Source: Clostridium sp. OS1-26 (lineage in GTDB: Bacteria; Bacillota; Clostridia; Clostridiales; Clostridiaceae). Taken from it: a DNA stretch of 64,000 bases. A program made the translations under genes and the position numbers. Location: NCBI RefSeq assembly GCF_030915445.1, contig NZ_CP133264.1, forward strand, positions 4,931,208 through 4,995,207, written 5' to 3'. Positions 44,641 through 52,898 of the stretch are shown here, in pieces. The notes below the pieces were generated by a model that saw only the letters and a list, made by a program, of their open reading frames with translations, made no database searches and was not told the DNA's origin. Position 1 is the stretch's first letter; each line of letters opens with the position of its first letter.

Positions 44641-45158
44641 TAATTTATAAAGGTGTTTTTTACCCTCTTAGATTTTATAAAATAAGTAATCCAAATAAGA
44701 GACGCTATTACAGATGATATTAGCTTAATATAATCCTCTCTAGTATATTCTTGAGTCAAATATGGCACCTGACTTCTAGCAATTACTACAGCAATAGGAT
44801 ATATGGCTAACAAAATATAGAAAATTATCATCATATTAATTGCCCTTTTTTTAGCATTAAAAAAGAATATAAGAGTAATGGCAATGTAAATTAATAACCC
44901 CATTTCAATTATAGTTTCAAATAAAATTACGGGTTTCCAGTTAGGGCTATAGTATAGATGACTTGGATTCGCTAAGGTATTTAATAATTTCGAATTATCT
45001 AAAATAGTTAAATTGTATTGTAATGACATAAACAAATTAAGAAAGTTACTAAAAACCTGTAACATTACAAGTATTAACCATCCACGTATTCCCTTAGGTC
45101 TATCTAGTGTTTTAACCTCAACAGAATTTAACTCATCATGGATTTCTTGATTATCCAT
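44640..45158 (-). CDS. DUF2569 family membrane protein (array gene)
   Basis: 172 residues with four predicted membrane helices. The DUF2569 hallmark RPKGIRGWLILVMLQVFSNF opens the first helix. ATG 45158 is chosen because GAGGAG lies upstream; the longer ORF lacks a site. The function is unknown. It is followed directly by repeat R3. Confidence 0.82.
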   Translation of the reverse strand: MDNQEIHDELNSVEVKTLDRPKGIRGWLILVMLQVFSNFLNLFMSLQYNLTILDNSKLLNTLANPSHLYYSPNWKPVILFETIIEMGLLIYIAITLIFFFNAKKRAINMMIIFYILLAIYPIAVVIARSQVPYLTQEYTREDYIKLISSVIASLIWITYFIKSKRVKNTFIN

Positions 45159-45296
45159 AAACTTACTCCTCGCATTATTAATAATTAACACTATTCAATA
45201 ACTTATGAACATAAATTAAATTCCTAAGTATTTACATATTAATTATACCATAAATTAACAATGAACACGAAATTTATTTATACTTCTAAAAGAAAG

Positions 45297-45330
45297 GAGA
45301 GCACTTCTGCTCCCATCATTATAAACAATT
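45297..45330 (-). terminator. Hairpin terminator within the array
   Basis: On the minus strand GGAGCAGAAGTGCTCTCC folds and is followed by TTTCTTTT. A similar hairpin (AAGAGCAGAAATGCTCTT) lies at 46880-46905. Confidence 0.6.
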
Positions 45331-45425
45331 TTAGTTCGTCTAACAAAACTATTGTTTAGATATTATAAATCTATGATTAATGAATATAATAAGAATAATG
45401 TGCTACAACTCTTTAATTTTTTATC

Positions 45426-45818
45426 TTATTCTTTTCGTTTATAAATCAAAGATATTGGACCATCTTCGAAACTTAAACTTCTATAGAATTTCTCATTTTC
45501 AATATCTCCCCTTAGCATGTATGTAACTTGTTTGCTACTATCTAATATCGTATTTATTAAAACTTTACCAATACCTTTTCTTCTGTATTTTGAATCAACT
45601 ACTACATTATTTATTTGTCCATTAAATACATAATCAGTTGTACATCTGGCAAATCCAATCATTGTTTCTTCATCCCATGCAGTAACTACTATTTGAGAAT
45701 TTTCTACCATAGTTTTTAATCTATTAATATCATCGGTTTTATCAGTCCATCCTACCTCATTAAATAAAGTTTTTAACTTATCATAATCAACTTTTTTGTC
45801 TGTACGATACATAGTCAT
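45426..45818 (-). CDS. GNAT family acetyltransferase (array gene 1)
   Basis: 130 residues with a GNAT core: GFARCTTDYVFNGQINNVVV, then acetyl-CoA loop YRRKGIGKVLI, and ENEKFYRSLSFED. ATG 45818 follows GGGAGTGAGTTATACT, the leader shared with the cupin and kinase genes of the array. The substrate is unknown. Confidence 0.87.
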   Translation of the reverse strand: MTMYRTDKKVDYDKLKTLFNEVGWTDKTDDINRLKTMVENSQIVVTAWDEETMIGFARCTTDYVFNGQINNVVVDSKYRRKGIGKVLINTILDSSKQVTYMLRGDIENEKFYRSLSFEDGPISLIYKRKE

Positions 45819-45980
45819 AGTATAACTCACTCCCTTTAATCAATTTTCTAAAAACTTGACGCATTAATTTACAAATATGACTTTATGTATTAATATAATT
45901 ATATAAATTCTTTTAGTATAAATAGTCCTACATTCTTTTAATCAGAAGTGTAGAACTTATTAGTTTTACAATAATATCAA

Positions 45981-46048
45981 ATATACGCATCGACTCAACC
46001 ACACATTACGTTCATTTTGTTCAGTCAGACAAATTGGAATTTATCTTT
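45981..46048 (-). repeat. Intergenic repeat type R1, copy a
   Basis: Matches copy b (42878-42945) over about 68 bp. The pairing arms are GACTGAAC and GTTGAGTC here against AACTGAAC and GTTGAGTT in copy b, a compensating change. It begins 5 bp after the stop of the GNAT gene at 46053. Confidence 0.8.
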
Positions 46049-46052
46049 ATGT

Positions 46053-46466
46053 TTAAAGAATTTTAGTAAAATAATAGCGTTTTCCCGTGACAGGATAGTT
46101 TTCTAATGCAAACACTTCTTTGTACCCATGCTTTTTATAAAATTCAGGTGCTTGAAAACTAAAAGTATCTAAAAATGAATACTTGCAACCACGCTCTTTC
46201 GCTGTTTTTTCTGCCTGATTTAAAATATTACTTCCAATATTATGGCCCCTTAATTCTTCACTTACCCATAGGAATTTTATAAACAACCAATTACCATGTG
46301 TATTTCCAATTAGACCAGCAATCTTTTTCCCTCTTTCATCTTGTAAATAAACGCCTAAATCCTTTGGATTTTTATCTTCAATTCTCGCTAAATTATATTC
46401 TAATAAACCTTGAAAAATAATATCTTCATCTTGCCTCTTTATTTCATCAGTAATCTCAATTTTCAT
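46053..46466 (-). CDS. GNAT family acetyltransferase (array gene 2)
   Basis: 137 residues. FIKFLWVSEELRGHNIGSNI is the acetyl-CoA-binding region (RxxxxG form), with SFQAPEFYKKHGYKEVF near the end. It resembles the small GNATs acting on small amines. AAGGGATAG precedes the ATG. Its 3' end runs into repeat R1. Confidence 0.88.
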   Translation of the reverse strand: MKIEITDEIKRQDEDIIFQGLLEYNLARIEDKNPKDLGVYLQDERGKKIAGLIGNTHGNWLFIKFLWVSEELRGHNIGSNILNQAEKTAKERGCKYSFLDTFSFQAPEFYKKHGYKEVFALENYPVTGKRYYFTKIL

Positions 46467-46520
46467 TTTGACTCTATCCCTTCTTTGTTAACATTTAAAC
46501 ATATATAAATTTGAATTTAC

Positions 46521-46712
46521 TTACCATATTTTTATGTTTTCAGTAAAGACTTCTTCTCCATCTTTCTTTGCTATAACAGTTAAAGAACAAGGAATAAAAC
46601 TATTGCCTCTATACTCTGGTTTACACTCATAGCCATTAACCTTTTCCTGCTCTAGCAAATTTTCAACCATATTATCATATCTGTCCTTTAATGTAACTAC
46701 TACTGGAGGCAC
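46521..46712 (-). CDS. Short hypothetical ORF, possibly a fragment
   Basis: 63 codons (TLKDRYDNMVENLLEQEKVN, then PCSLTVIAKKDGEEVFTENI). It starts at GTG with no ribosome site, so it may be the tail of a former gene. It lies between repeat A (46780-46987) and the GNAT gene. Confidence 0.35.
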   Translation of the reverse strand: MPPVVVTLKDRYDNMVENLLEQEKVNGYECKPEYRGNSFIPCSLTVIAKKDGEEVFTENIKIW

Positions 46713-46779
46713 ATATCATGAAAATTATACCATGATATCTATATATCTTCATTGCTTTGCAGAAAACATAGGTATTTTC

Positions 46780-46987
46780 AACACCACATTATTCGATTTT
46801 CAAAGACATTGTTTACATTTTCAAGTTCAATAGTTACGTTACACTATTTTTCATATTAAGCATTAATCTAATAAAAAATAAAATAAAAAGAGCATTTCTG
46901 CTCTTGACCTTACACATAGTCTTTGAAGTACGATATAAAAAACACCATAAAATTCACTTATAAATAATACGGCACTTTGTGTATTTT
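46780..46987. repeat. MITE-like repeat, copy A
   Basis: The left end reads AACACCACATTATTCG and the right end ATAATACGGCACTTTGTG; these are imperfect inverted ends. The interior shares ATTGTTTACATTTTCA... TAGTTACGTTACAC with copies B (48178) and C (50044). This copy also contains a terminator-like hairpin (46880-46905) absent from C. Confidence 0.6.
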
Positions 46988-47072
46988 TACTATTTACCCA
47001 AAATTCACTATAATTTTTATGTATCTTAATCATATAATGTCTGCAATAAAGCGAGTTACCACTAATTTAGTA

Positions 47073-47987
47073 TTATGTTACATTTTTTATATAAGGTAGC
47101 ATCTTATTAAACATCTCTTTAGTTATTGTCCCTTTTTCTTCATCTGTTAGTTCTAAATAATCACCTATTTCTGGATAGAATTCTTGAACATTAAATATGA
47201 AGTTTGACAATGATACTAAAAATTTAATTATGTGGTTATTAGTGCTATTACTACAAATAAGCTGATCATCAAAGGAAATACTACCATACCTAGGAAAATA
47301 TAAAAACTCTTTGTCAATATCAATATTATAAATCTTTTTTAATTTATAATTACTATCACTATAAATAAATAGTCCATCATTTATGCTCAAAATCGCATTA
47401 TGTTTGAAACAACTCTCAATGCCATTTTTCTCATAAAAACTTTCAATTTCATCTATAATATTTGAATTAAAATTTTTTATACTTTCACATATTAGAAATG
47501 AAAATGGCAACTCATAAGGATTATTGTAATTTAGTTCCCCAGTGGTTTTACTTACTAACCTACATGGATTTTGAATTTTTCTAATAGCTTTATTTTTTGC
47601 TAATTTAATAAGGGCTTCAAATAAGGCATTTTTATCCAACGTTGATTTTATTTCACCAATACCAATAACAGTTTCTGTAGGGAAAAATTTCGTATTTTCA
47701 TCAATCTCTATTAATGGTGTATTGTTAAAATCATATATTAAAATATCTATCTGAGTACTAACCTCATCCTGGGGATTTAATATGAATCCTGAAGAAATTT
47801 GATATTTTGAGGGAATAGCAAATTCTAGTAATTTTTTACATATATTCTCTCTATATGAACCATATTCACCAGCATGAATCAAATTATTTTTCTTATTTAA
47901 ATCCTCAAATAAACTTGATGAATACTTAAAATCCCTAATAAATTGTTCTATCTTCTGTCTCATAATTTTTTTATAAATCAGCATCAT
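47073..47987 (-). CDS. DUF6602-like putative PD-(D/E)xK nuclease (array gene)
   Basis: 304 residues. HAGEYGSYRENICKKLLEFA, then STQIDILIYDFNNTPLI and TVIGIGEIKSTLDKNALFEA give the D...ExK arrangement of restriction-endonuclease folds. This matches DUF6602-type proteins, often found in mobile or defence regions. TAGGAGTGAA precedes ATG 47987. No methylase or partner gene is adjacent. The role is inferred from the motif only. Confidence 0.65.
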   Translation of the reverse strand: MMLIYKKIMRQKIEQFIRDFKYSSSLFEDLNKKNNLIHAGEYGSYRENICKKLLEFAIPSKYQISSGFILNPQDEVSTQIDILIYDFNNTPLIEIDENTKFFPTETVIGIGEIKSTLDKNALFEALIKLAKNKAIRKIQNPCRLVSKTTGELNYNNPYELPFSFLICESIKNFNSNIIDEIESFYEKNGIESCFKHNAILSINDGLFIYSDSNYKLKKIYNIDIDKEFLYFPRYGSISFDDQLICSNSTNNHIIKFLVSLSNFIFNVQEFYPEIGDYLELTDEEKGTITKEMFNKMLPYIKNVT

Positions 47988-48177
47988 TTCACTCCTAAAT
48001 TTTATAAATTAACATCTAGCTTCTTTCTATGATGTTTCTTTAAACATATAATTTTTTAATTACCTAATATATAGTATTTTGATACTTTGAAACTAAACTA
48101 TGAATTAATCTATATACAAATTATATCACATTATTGAAATTTTTGTATTAGTCACTTTAACTTTGTAACTTATCAAA

Positions 48178-48322
48178 TACCATATTATCCACTTTTTAAA
48201 GAGCATTGTTCATATCTTCTTTCTATACAGTTACGTCACATAGTTTTTGAAATGCGACACAAAAACACCACAAAATTCAAACTGAATAATGCGGTGCTCT
48301 AATAAATTATTCGTTTTTTCAG
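48178..48322. repeat. MITE-like repeat, copy B (interrupted by IS3)
   Basis: Shares AAAGAGCATTGTT, CAGTTACGTC and TGAATAATGCGGTGCTCT...TTATTCGTTTTTTCAG with copy C. The copy is cut after CAG at 48322 by the IS3 element and resumes at 49582 with CAGTTGTTACGTT; copy C reads TTCGTTTTTCAGTTGTTACG without interruption. Confidence 0.75.
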
Positions 48323-48363
48323 TGGATCTATGTCAATATCTTGGACACCAAAAGTTGAACAAA

Positions 48364-49182
48364 TTATGAAGATTTTCTAGCTAAATCTTCACATTTTTGT
48401 GGAGTCATATATCCAATGCTGCTATGCAATCTTCTTATGTTGTACCAGGATTCTATATATTCAAAAATAGCAAGCCTAGCAGAATTAAAATCTAAGTATG
48501 TAACAAGATTTACCTCCTCCTTCTTAAGGGATGCATGAAAAGATTCAATACAAGCATTGTCATAAGGACATCCCTTAGAGCTAAAAGAGTGAGTGATCAA
48601 ATTAGTGCTTACTATATATTCTTTAAAGGCGGAGCTTATATACTGACAGCCTAAATCGCTGTGAAGTATAAGGTTATTAGTTGGCTTCTGAAGCCTTACG
48701 GCATTTTTTACTGCCTGTAGCGCTAATGTAGTATCAATTGATTTGGACATGGCGTAGCCTATTATTTTCTTACTATATAGATCCATAACCGAGGCTAAAT
48801 AACACCATCCATCCTTGATAGTATGAATATAGGTTATGTCAGTTACCCATTTCTTATTGATGCTCTCAGCTTGAAAGTCTCTTTTGAGTATATTTTCTTT
48901 CTCTTCTACTTTATGCTTAGAAGTAGATGGTCTATATTTCTTTGTTATTACAGATTTTACTCCGATTTTCTTCATCAACCTTTGAGTTCTTTTTATGCTG
49001 ATTGTTACACCAATTGCATTTAGAGATGCGTGTATCTTATGGGCTCCATAACGGCCTTTACTAGCTTTGTGTATATCTATAATTGCTTTCGCAATGTTAT
49101 TATTCTCTAAATCTCTTTTGCTAGGCTTCTTTTTTAGGTATTGGTAATAAGAGCTCCTAGATACCTTAAGAACTTTGCACAT
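48364..49182 (-). CDS. IS3 transposase OrfB
   Basis: 272 residues (HTH_21 plus rve). DDE residues are in WVTDITYIHTIKDGWCYLAS, LILHSDLGCQYISSAF and NACIESFHASLKKEEV. It is probably made as OrfAB: frame -1 of OrfA after A AAA AAA (49269-49263) reads SYGHIRKEVASVFEFIKANK and joins this frame. Confidence 0.92.
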   Translation of the reverse strand: MCKVLKVSRSSYYQYLKKKPSKRDLENNNIAKAIIDIHKASKGRYGAHKIHASLNAIGVTISIKRTQRLMKKIGVKSVITKKYRPSTSKHKVEEKENILKRDFQAESINKKWVTDITYIHTIKDGWCYLASVMDLYSKKIIGYAMSKSIDTTLALQAVKNAVRLQKPTNNLILHSDLGCQYISSAFKEYIVSTNLITHSFSSKGCPYDNACIESFHASLKKEEVNLVTYLDFNSARLAIFEYIESWYNIRRLHSSIGYMTPQKCEDLARKSS

Positions 49183-49235
49183 TAGTTTAATATCATGATA
49201 TTTCTTGTTGGCTTTTATAAATTCGAATACCGATG

Positions 49236-49508
49236 CTACTTCCTTGCGAATATGCCCATAGCTTTTTTTAGTATTTCATTTTCTTCTTCAAGCTTTGCCA
49301 TTTTCTTAATCATTGCTTGATAATCTGCTGCTGTTATTGCTGTATCTTTACCTATAGCGACAGGTTTATTTTTTTTAATCCATCCAGTTATGGTTGATTT
49401 AGAAAGGGCATATTCACTACTTAACTCTGCTAAAGTCTTTCCAGAGTTGTACAATTCTATTATTGTATTTTTAAATTCTTCCGTATATTGTTTTTTGCCT
49501 CTTGCCAT
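49236..49508 (-). CDS. IS3 transposase OrfA
   Basis: 90 residues, HTH (TEEFKNTIIELYNSGKTLAE, LSKSTITGWIKK) plus a leucine-zipper helix (MIKKMAKLEEENEILKKAM). The slippery heptamer lies in the codons for LKKA near its 3' end. Confidence 0.92.
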   Translation of the reverse strand: MARGKKQYTEEFKNTIIELYNSGKTLAELSSEYALSKSTITGWIKKNKPVAIGKDTAITAADYQAMIKKMAKLEEENEILKKAMGIFARK

Positions 49509-49629
49509 TGTAACACTTCCTTCTCTTTTCTTTATTGTAAAGTGTTCGGCTTTTCGTGTCTACAATATTATACTAACATCACAGTTGTTACGTTAAAGAT
49601 GAAGATTATGCCATTAAATTATATTAAGG

Positions 49630-49905
49630 CTATTCATATTTCTTTTCAAAACCCTTCCATCCTGTATACCCCATTAGCATTCCGAACAGAGGTGATACAA
49701 TGCTAAAAACAATTAGTTTAGTTGTAAATGTTTCTTTGTAAATAAAGTTAAACGTATAACTACTTTCTATAAAAGGGACTAAAAATACCCATATTAAGAA
49801 GAAAGATAATCCGTAGTAAATTATTCCTGTTTTAAGTATATATGACATTAATCCTTTACTTTTTATTTTTTCCCATTTTGCTAAACGCTTTTCTTGTTTG
49901 TCCAT
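49630..49905 (-). CDS. Small two- or three-helix membrane protein (array gene)
   Basis: 91 residues: a basic cytoplasmic head, helix 1 (IIYYGLSFFLIWVFLVPF), then helix 2 (LIVFSIVSPLFGMLMGY) and a basic tail. GGAGGTGGAGGAAT precedes the ATG. No family is recognised with confidence. It lies between the IS3-interrupted repeat B and repeat C. Confidence 0.65.
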   Translation of the reverse strand: MDKQEKRLAKWEKIKSKGLMSYILKTGIIYYGLSFFLIWVFLVPFIESSYTFNFIYKETFTTKLIVFSIVSPLFGMLMGYTGWKGFEKKYE

Positions 49906-50043
49906 ATTCCTCCACCTCCATTTTTATCTTTTAAGATTATTTTGCCATATATTACAACTTCGAACTAAACATATATAAATCATAACATATTTTCAATATT
50001 ATTATATGGAAGTTTTCAACAAAGGAATAAGTACTTATTTTTT

Positions 50044-50211
50044 TACACCGCATTATTCGATTTTCAAAGAGCATTGTTTGTATTTTCATATTCAAAAGTT
50101 ACGTCGCTTTATTTTCATATTACGAAATAAAAGCACCGTGGAATTCAGTCTTACTAAATAATACGGTGTTCTTGTAAATTGTTCGTTTTTCAGTTGTTAC
50201 GTTGAATAAGA
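50044..50211. repeat. MITE-like repeat, copy C (uninterrupted)
   Basis: The left end is ACACCGCATTATTCGATTTT; the right part AATAATACGGTGTTCT is its near-inverse, then TTGTTCGTTTTTCAGTTGTT ACG follows. The 168 bp has no ORF. It shows what the IS3-interrupted copy B looked like before insertion. Confidence 0.7.
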
Positions 50212-50220
50212 AAAACATGA

Positions 50221-50277
50221 ATTAACTTAACCAGACATTATGCTTGTTTTGTTCAATCAGACAAATTGGAATTTATT
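50221..50277 (-). repeat. Intergenic repeat type R1, copy c
   Basis: The more diverged R1 copy: GATTGAAC and GTTAAGTT keep pairing by wobble and substitution relative to the other two. It begins 3 bp after the cupin stop codon and abuts repeat C. Confidence 0.7.
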
Positions 50278-50279
50278 TC

Positions 50280-50624
50280 TCAATCATTCTGAATTCTTTT
50301 TCCACCAAATGCATGAATTGTCCTAGTCCCTGCAATACATTTACCATGATGTGGTGTTCCCTTAGGCACTAAAAGTTCATCACCAGGATTTAAAACATGT
50401 TCTATGCCATCAAATATTTCTATATATTGTCCAGCAACACAAACAGTATATTCATCAAATTCATGTGTTTGTTCTTTTGATTCTCTATCAGAATAATACG
50501 TCCAGAATGCCATTTGACTACCATCTTTTCCTTCAAAATAATATCCATCAATATCTGGCGTATTTTGTTGTTTAGATGGAACTTTGTTCATCTCTTTTTT
50601 CATAAACTTAGGAAAATCTTTCAT
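50280..50624 (-). CDS. Small cupin protein (array gene)
   Basis: 114 residues, a single cupin (QTHEFDEYTVCVAGQYIEIF, then GDELLVPKGTPHHGKCIAGT). The metal-binding His/Glu set is partly present (H, E, ... H-H). ATG 50624 is chosen after GGGAGTG; the GTG at 50642 lies in the repeat. The function is unknown. It directly follows repeat R2 and precedes repeat R1. Confidence 0.82.
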   Translation of the reverse strand: MKDFPKFMKKEMNKVPSKQQNTPDIDGYYFEGKDGSQMAFWTYYSDRESKEQTHEFDEYTVCVAGQYIEIFDGIEHVLNPGDELLVPKGTPHHGKCIAGTRTIHAFGGKRIQND

Positions 50625-50640
50625 AATTATAATCACTCCC

Positions 50641-50682
50641 ACAAATTACTATTTATATTACTCAACCTTAAATTGGAATTTA
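50641..50682 (-). repeat. Intergenic repeat type R2, copy b
   Basis: Near-identical to 43930-43970. It starts with the TAA stop codon of the upstream GNAT gene (TAAATTCC) and ends 1-2 bases before the GGGAGTG ribosome site of the cupin, so it forms the whole spacer between the two genes. Confidence 0.85.
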
Positions 50683-51126
50683 ACCATACATCTTCTTCAT
50701 CTCTATTTCTGATATAGTATCAGATAAAACATTAATTTTGCCCGTTTTTCGAAAGCCATACTTATAATATAGATTATATGCTCTTTCATTATTATCTAAT
50801 ATCCACAATATTGGTTGACTTTTACACTTACTAATTGCAAATAATAATAATTTGGTTCCATATCCTTTGTATTGTTCCTTTGGTAATACATATAGATTTT
50901 CAATAAGACTTTCATAAATCGATACAATTCCAACTGAATAGTTTTCAATCAACATATATACCTCTTTGCCAAATTCAATCTCCTGACGTAAGTATTCTAT
51001 CTGATTTTCAACATTATGCTTTTCAATAAAATCTTTACTACAAAATGCTTTATGTGAATTTTTCCATGATAATGAATGAATCTCTGCTGCTTCTTGAATA
51101 TTTTTTTCTGATACTCTTATCAACAT
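50680..51126 (-). CDS. GNAT family acetyltransferase (array gene 3)
   Basis: 148 residues of the RimI-like kind: LIRVSEKNIQEAAEIHSLSW, then NLYVLPKEQYKGYGTKLLLF (acetyl-CoA loop QxxGxG) and NERAYNLYYKYGFRKTG. ATG 51126 follows GGAGG. The stop codon is inside repeat R2. Confidence 0.88.
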   Translation of the reverse strand: MLIRVSEKNIQEAAEIHSLSWKNSHKAFCSKDFIEKHNVENQIEYLRQEIEFGKEVYMLIENYSVGIVSIYESLIENLYVLPKEQYKGYGTKLLLFAISKCKSQPILWILDNNERAYNLYYKYGFRKTGKINVLSDTISEIEMKKMYG

Positions 51127-51149
51127 TTCAGTTTCCTCCAAAACAATCT

Positions 51150-51190
51150 GTTGTTCAAATTACTATTTGTCTAAAGATTATATGAATAGT
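51150..51190 (-). repeat. Intergenic repeat type R3, short copy b
   Basis: In the gene sense ATCTTTAGACAAATAGTAAT TTGAAC, matching the end of R3a. It lies in front of the GNAT gene. The rest of the 220-bp gap upstream of it shows no gene. Confidence 0.55.
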
Positions 51191-51363
51191 CTTTACTTCA
51201 TTTACCACTTCGACAACACTTTTTAAATAAAATCTTTATATGCTTTAACTTCTTGTTATTAGCCTAATATATATCAATGATGGGAAGTTTTTAGTTAGTT
51301 TATTGCAATTTCAATGCTGTCAGATGATAGTGGCAGTATTCATAAAACTTACCTTAAGTATAT

Positions 51364-52257
51364 CTATTGTCTTGTTCCTGAAGCATATTCACCAGGGCAG
51401 ATATCCATCACTTCTCTAACCGGTTGAATCAGCGATTCCTCATATTGGCATCTCCATCTAACTGCTCTGCTCATCTTTCCACCTTCAAGTCCATCTATAG
51501 TTTCACCATTCTTTACTGGTGCATTTGCAGTAAATATATATGACGCTACATTATAAGCATGTCCCACTATATCATCTGGATTTAAATTATGAAAATGATA
51601 CTGAACATCAGGCAATCCTATGGCATATAATCCTAAAGTGTCTACCAACATATCTTCTGTATTCTGAATATTAAAGAATCTCACATTTACACATAAATGT
51701 GTAAACTTGTCTTCATCCTTCACCTTGTTATTATTTACTTGCTCCGAAGTTAGTAATTTCCCAGCCGATGGAACCCAAATTGCTATACAACTTGGAAATA
51801 AGCTTAGCGCAACCTCTAACCACCCAACCAACAGTTCACATCTTTCTTTATATTCCATAGCAGCTGCCATCATATCAGAAATAATCAGCCTATATTTGCA
51901 ACTATCTAGCAGTTCTTCATTATCTTTTACATCCCATAACTGTGTCCTATCGAATTCACTAATAGTTTCTTGTTTGAATGATTGAACTTCCATCATCAAA
52001 ACCTGTGGAGGAATAGAGCCCTCTTTAAACTTTGCTGTATATTTTTTCACTGCAAAGGAAGTCAGACTTTTATCTCCTGATACAATATCTATATTGCCAA
52101 ACTTTCTATTTAAGGCTTCCTTAATAATATTTGCCTCTGGTTTATTTGGTTTATCACAAAATAAAAGATGAATTTGAAATAGAGATTGAAAATCCGCATT
52201 TTTATCTAACTCCTGTTTCAATACTTTATCTTTTTTAAACCTATCAAATAATCCCAT
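51364..52257 (-). CDS. DUF4261 family protein (array gene)
   Basis: 297 residues matching DUF4261 (FQIHLLFCDKPNKPEANIIK, MEVQSFKQETISEFDRTQLW, LFPSCIAIWVPSAGKLLTSE, VDTLGLYAIGLPDVQYHFHN). Soluble. The family is of unknown function and in some genomes lies near polymorphic-toxin or immunity loci, so an immunity-like role is possible but not shown. AGGAGGG precedes the ATG. Confidence 0.78.
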   Translation of the reverse strand: MGLFDRFKKDKVLKQELDKNADFQSLFQIHLLFCDKPNKPEANIIKEALNRKFGNIDIVSGDKSLTSFAVKKYTAKFKEGSIPPQVLMMEVQSFKQETISEFDRTQLWDVKDNEELLDSCKYRLIISDMMAAAMEYKERCELLVGWLEVALSLFPSCIAIWVPSAGKLLTSEQVNNNKVKDEDKFTHLCVNVRFFNIQNTEDMLVDTLGLYAIGLPDVQYHFHNLNPDDIVGHAYNVASYIFTANAPVKNGETIDGLEGGKMSRAVRWRCQYEESLIQPVREVMDICPGEYASGTRQ

Positions 52258-52494
52258 TTTATTTCTCGCCCTCCTAGCTAAGTTTATAAAATTTATTTTT
52301 TGTACTTCCCATTATAGACATAATAACTGTGTTATACCTTGCACTCTCTTATACCATTATTCTACAAATTGTAATAATTTCCTTTAAATTAGTATACTTT
52401 TTAGCTAAAAATAAAGAAATCTACAATCAAATTAGTTTGTAGATTTCAATCATTTTAAGTTAGTAAATTGCTAATTTTCTATCTAATACAAATA

Positions 52495-52560
52495 TTATTT
52501 GTATACAGATTTTATAAATAATTTTTACTCCCAGTTTTAATAAATTTACGAAGTATAACT
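52495..52560 (-). repeat. Intergenic repeat type R3, copy c
   Basis: In the gene sense ACTTCGTAAA...CTGGGAGTAAAAATTATTTA...AATCTGTATACAAATAATATTTG, closely related to 44571-44640. It lies directly after the VOC gene stop codon. Confidence 0.7.
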
Positions 52561-52575
52561 TAGTAATGTTTAATA

Positions 52576-52895
52576 TCAATTCTTGTGTTCAACATACTCA
52601 ACTATAGTGCCATCTAAATGTTGTACAGCCATATTCATTCCTGTTGGAACTTCTTCTAAATCTCTAATAATTGTAGCACCATTACTTAATAAAAAATCTT
52701 TAAATTCAATAATAGAATCTACTAAAAATGTTGCTTGTGTATCTTTAATTGGCTTTAATTCTTCATCAGAACCACTTATAATCAAAATGTTTCCAACTTG
52801 TGCTAATTCTAAATTTATTTGAGAATACTTAAATTTCAATTTGCATTTTCATTTAATACTTTTTCACTGAAGAAAGCTCCTCAAATTGAGGTTTA
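52576..52895 (-). pseudogene. VOC (glyoxalase-like) protein, N-terminus out of frame
   Basis: 52576-52839 encodes the C-terminal two-thirds of a VOC domain (FKYSQINLELAQVGNILIIS, PTGMNMAVQHLDGTIVEYVE). The N-terminal part is still visible upstream in another frame (SEKVLNENAN) and would join as NENANLKFKYSQ with one more T near 52840. It has no ribosome site at the remaining start, so it is probably non-functional or carries a sequence error. Confidence 0.65.
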
Positions 52896-52898
52896 GGC

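Larger units (their letters stand above)
48323..49581 (-). mobile_element. IS3 family insertion sequence with 3-bp target duplication
   Basis: 1259 bp. The ends TGGATCTATGTCAATATCTT and, from the other side, TGATGTTAGTATAATATTGT are followed by matching GACACCAAAAG / GACACGAAAAG and GAACA, so inverted repeats are clear. CAG is duplicated on both sides (48320-48322 and 49582-49584). Both transposase frames are intact with a -1 slippery site. Confidence 0.88.

Noticed and set aside
46521..46712. A toxin-antitoxin partner for the neighbouring GNAT
   Set aside because: The 63-codon ORF has no ribosome site and no DNA-binding motif, and the GNAT is of the usual small-molecule type.
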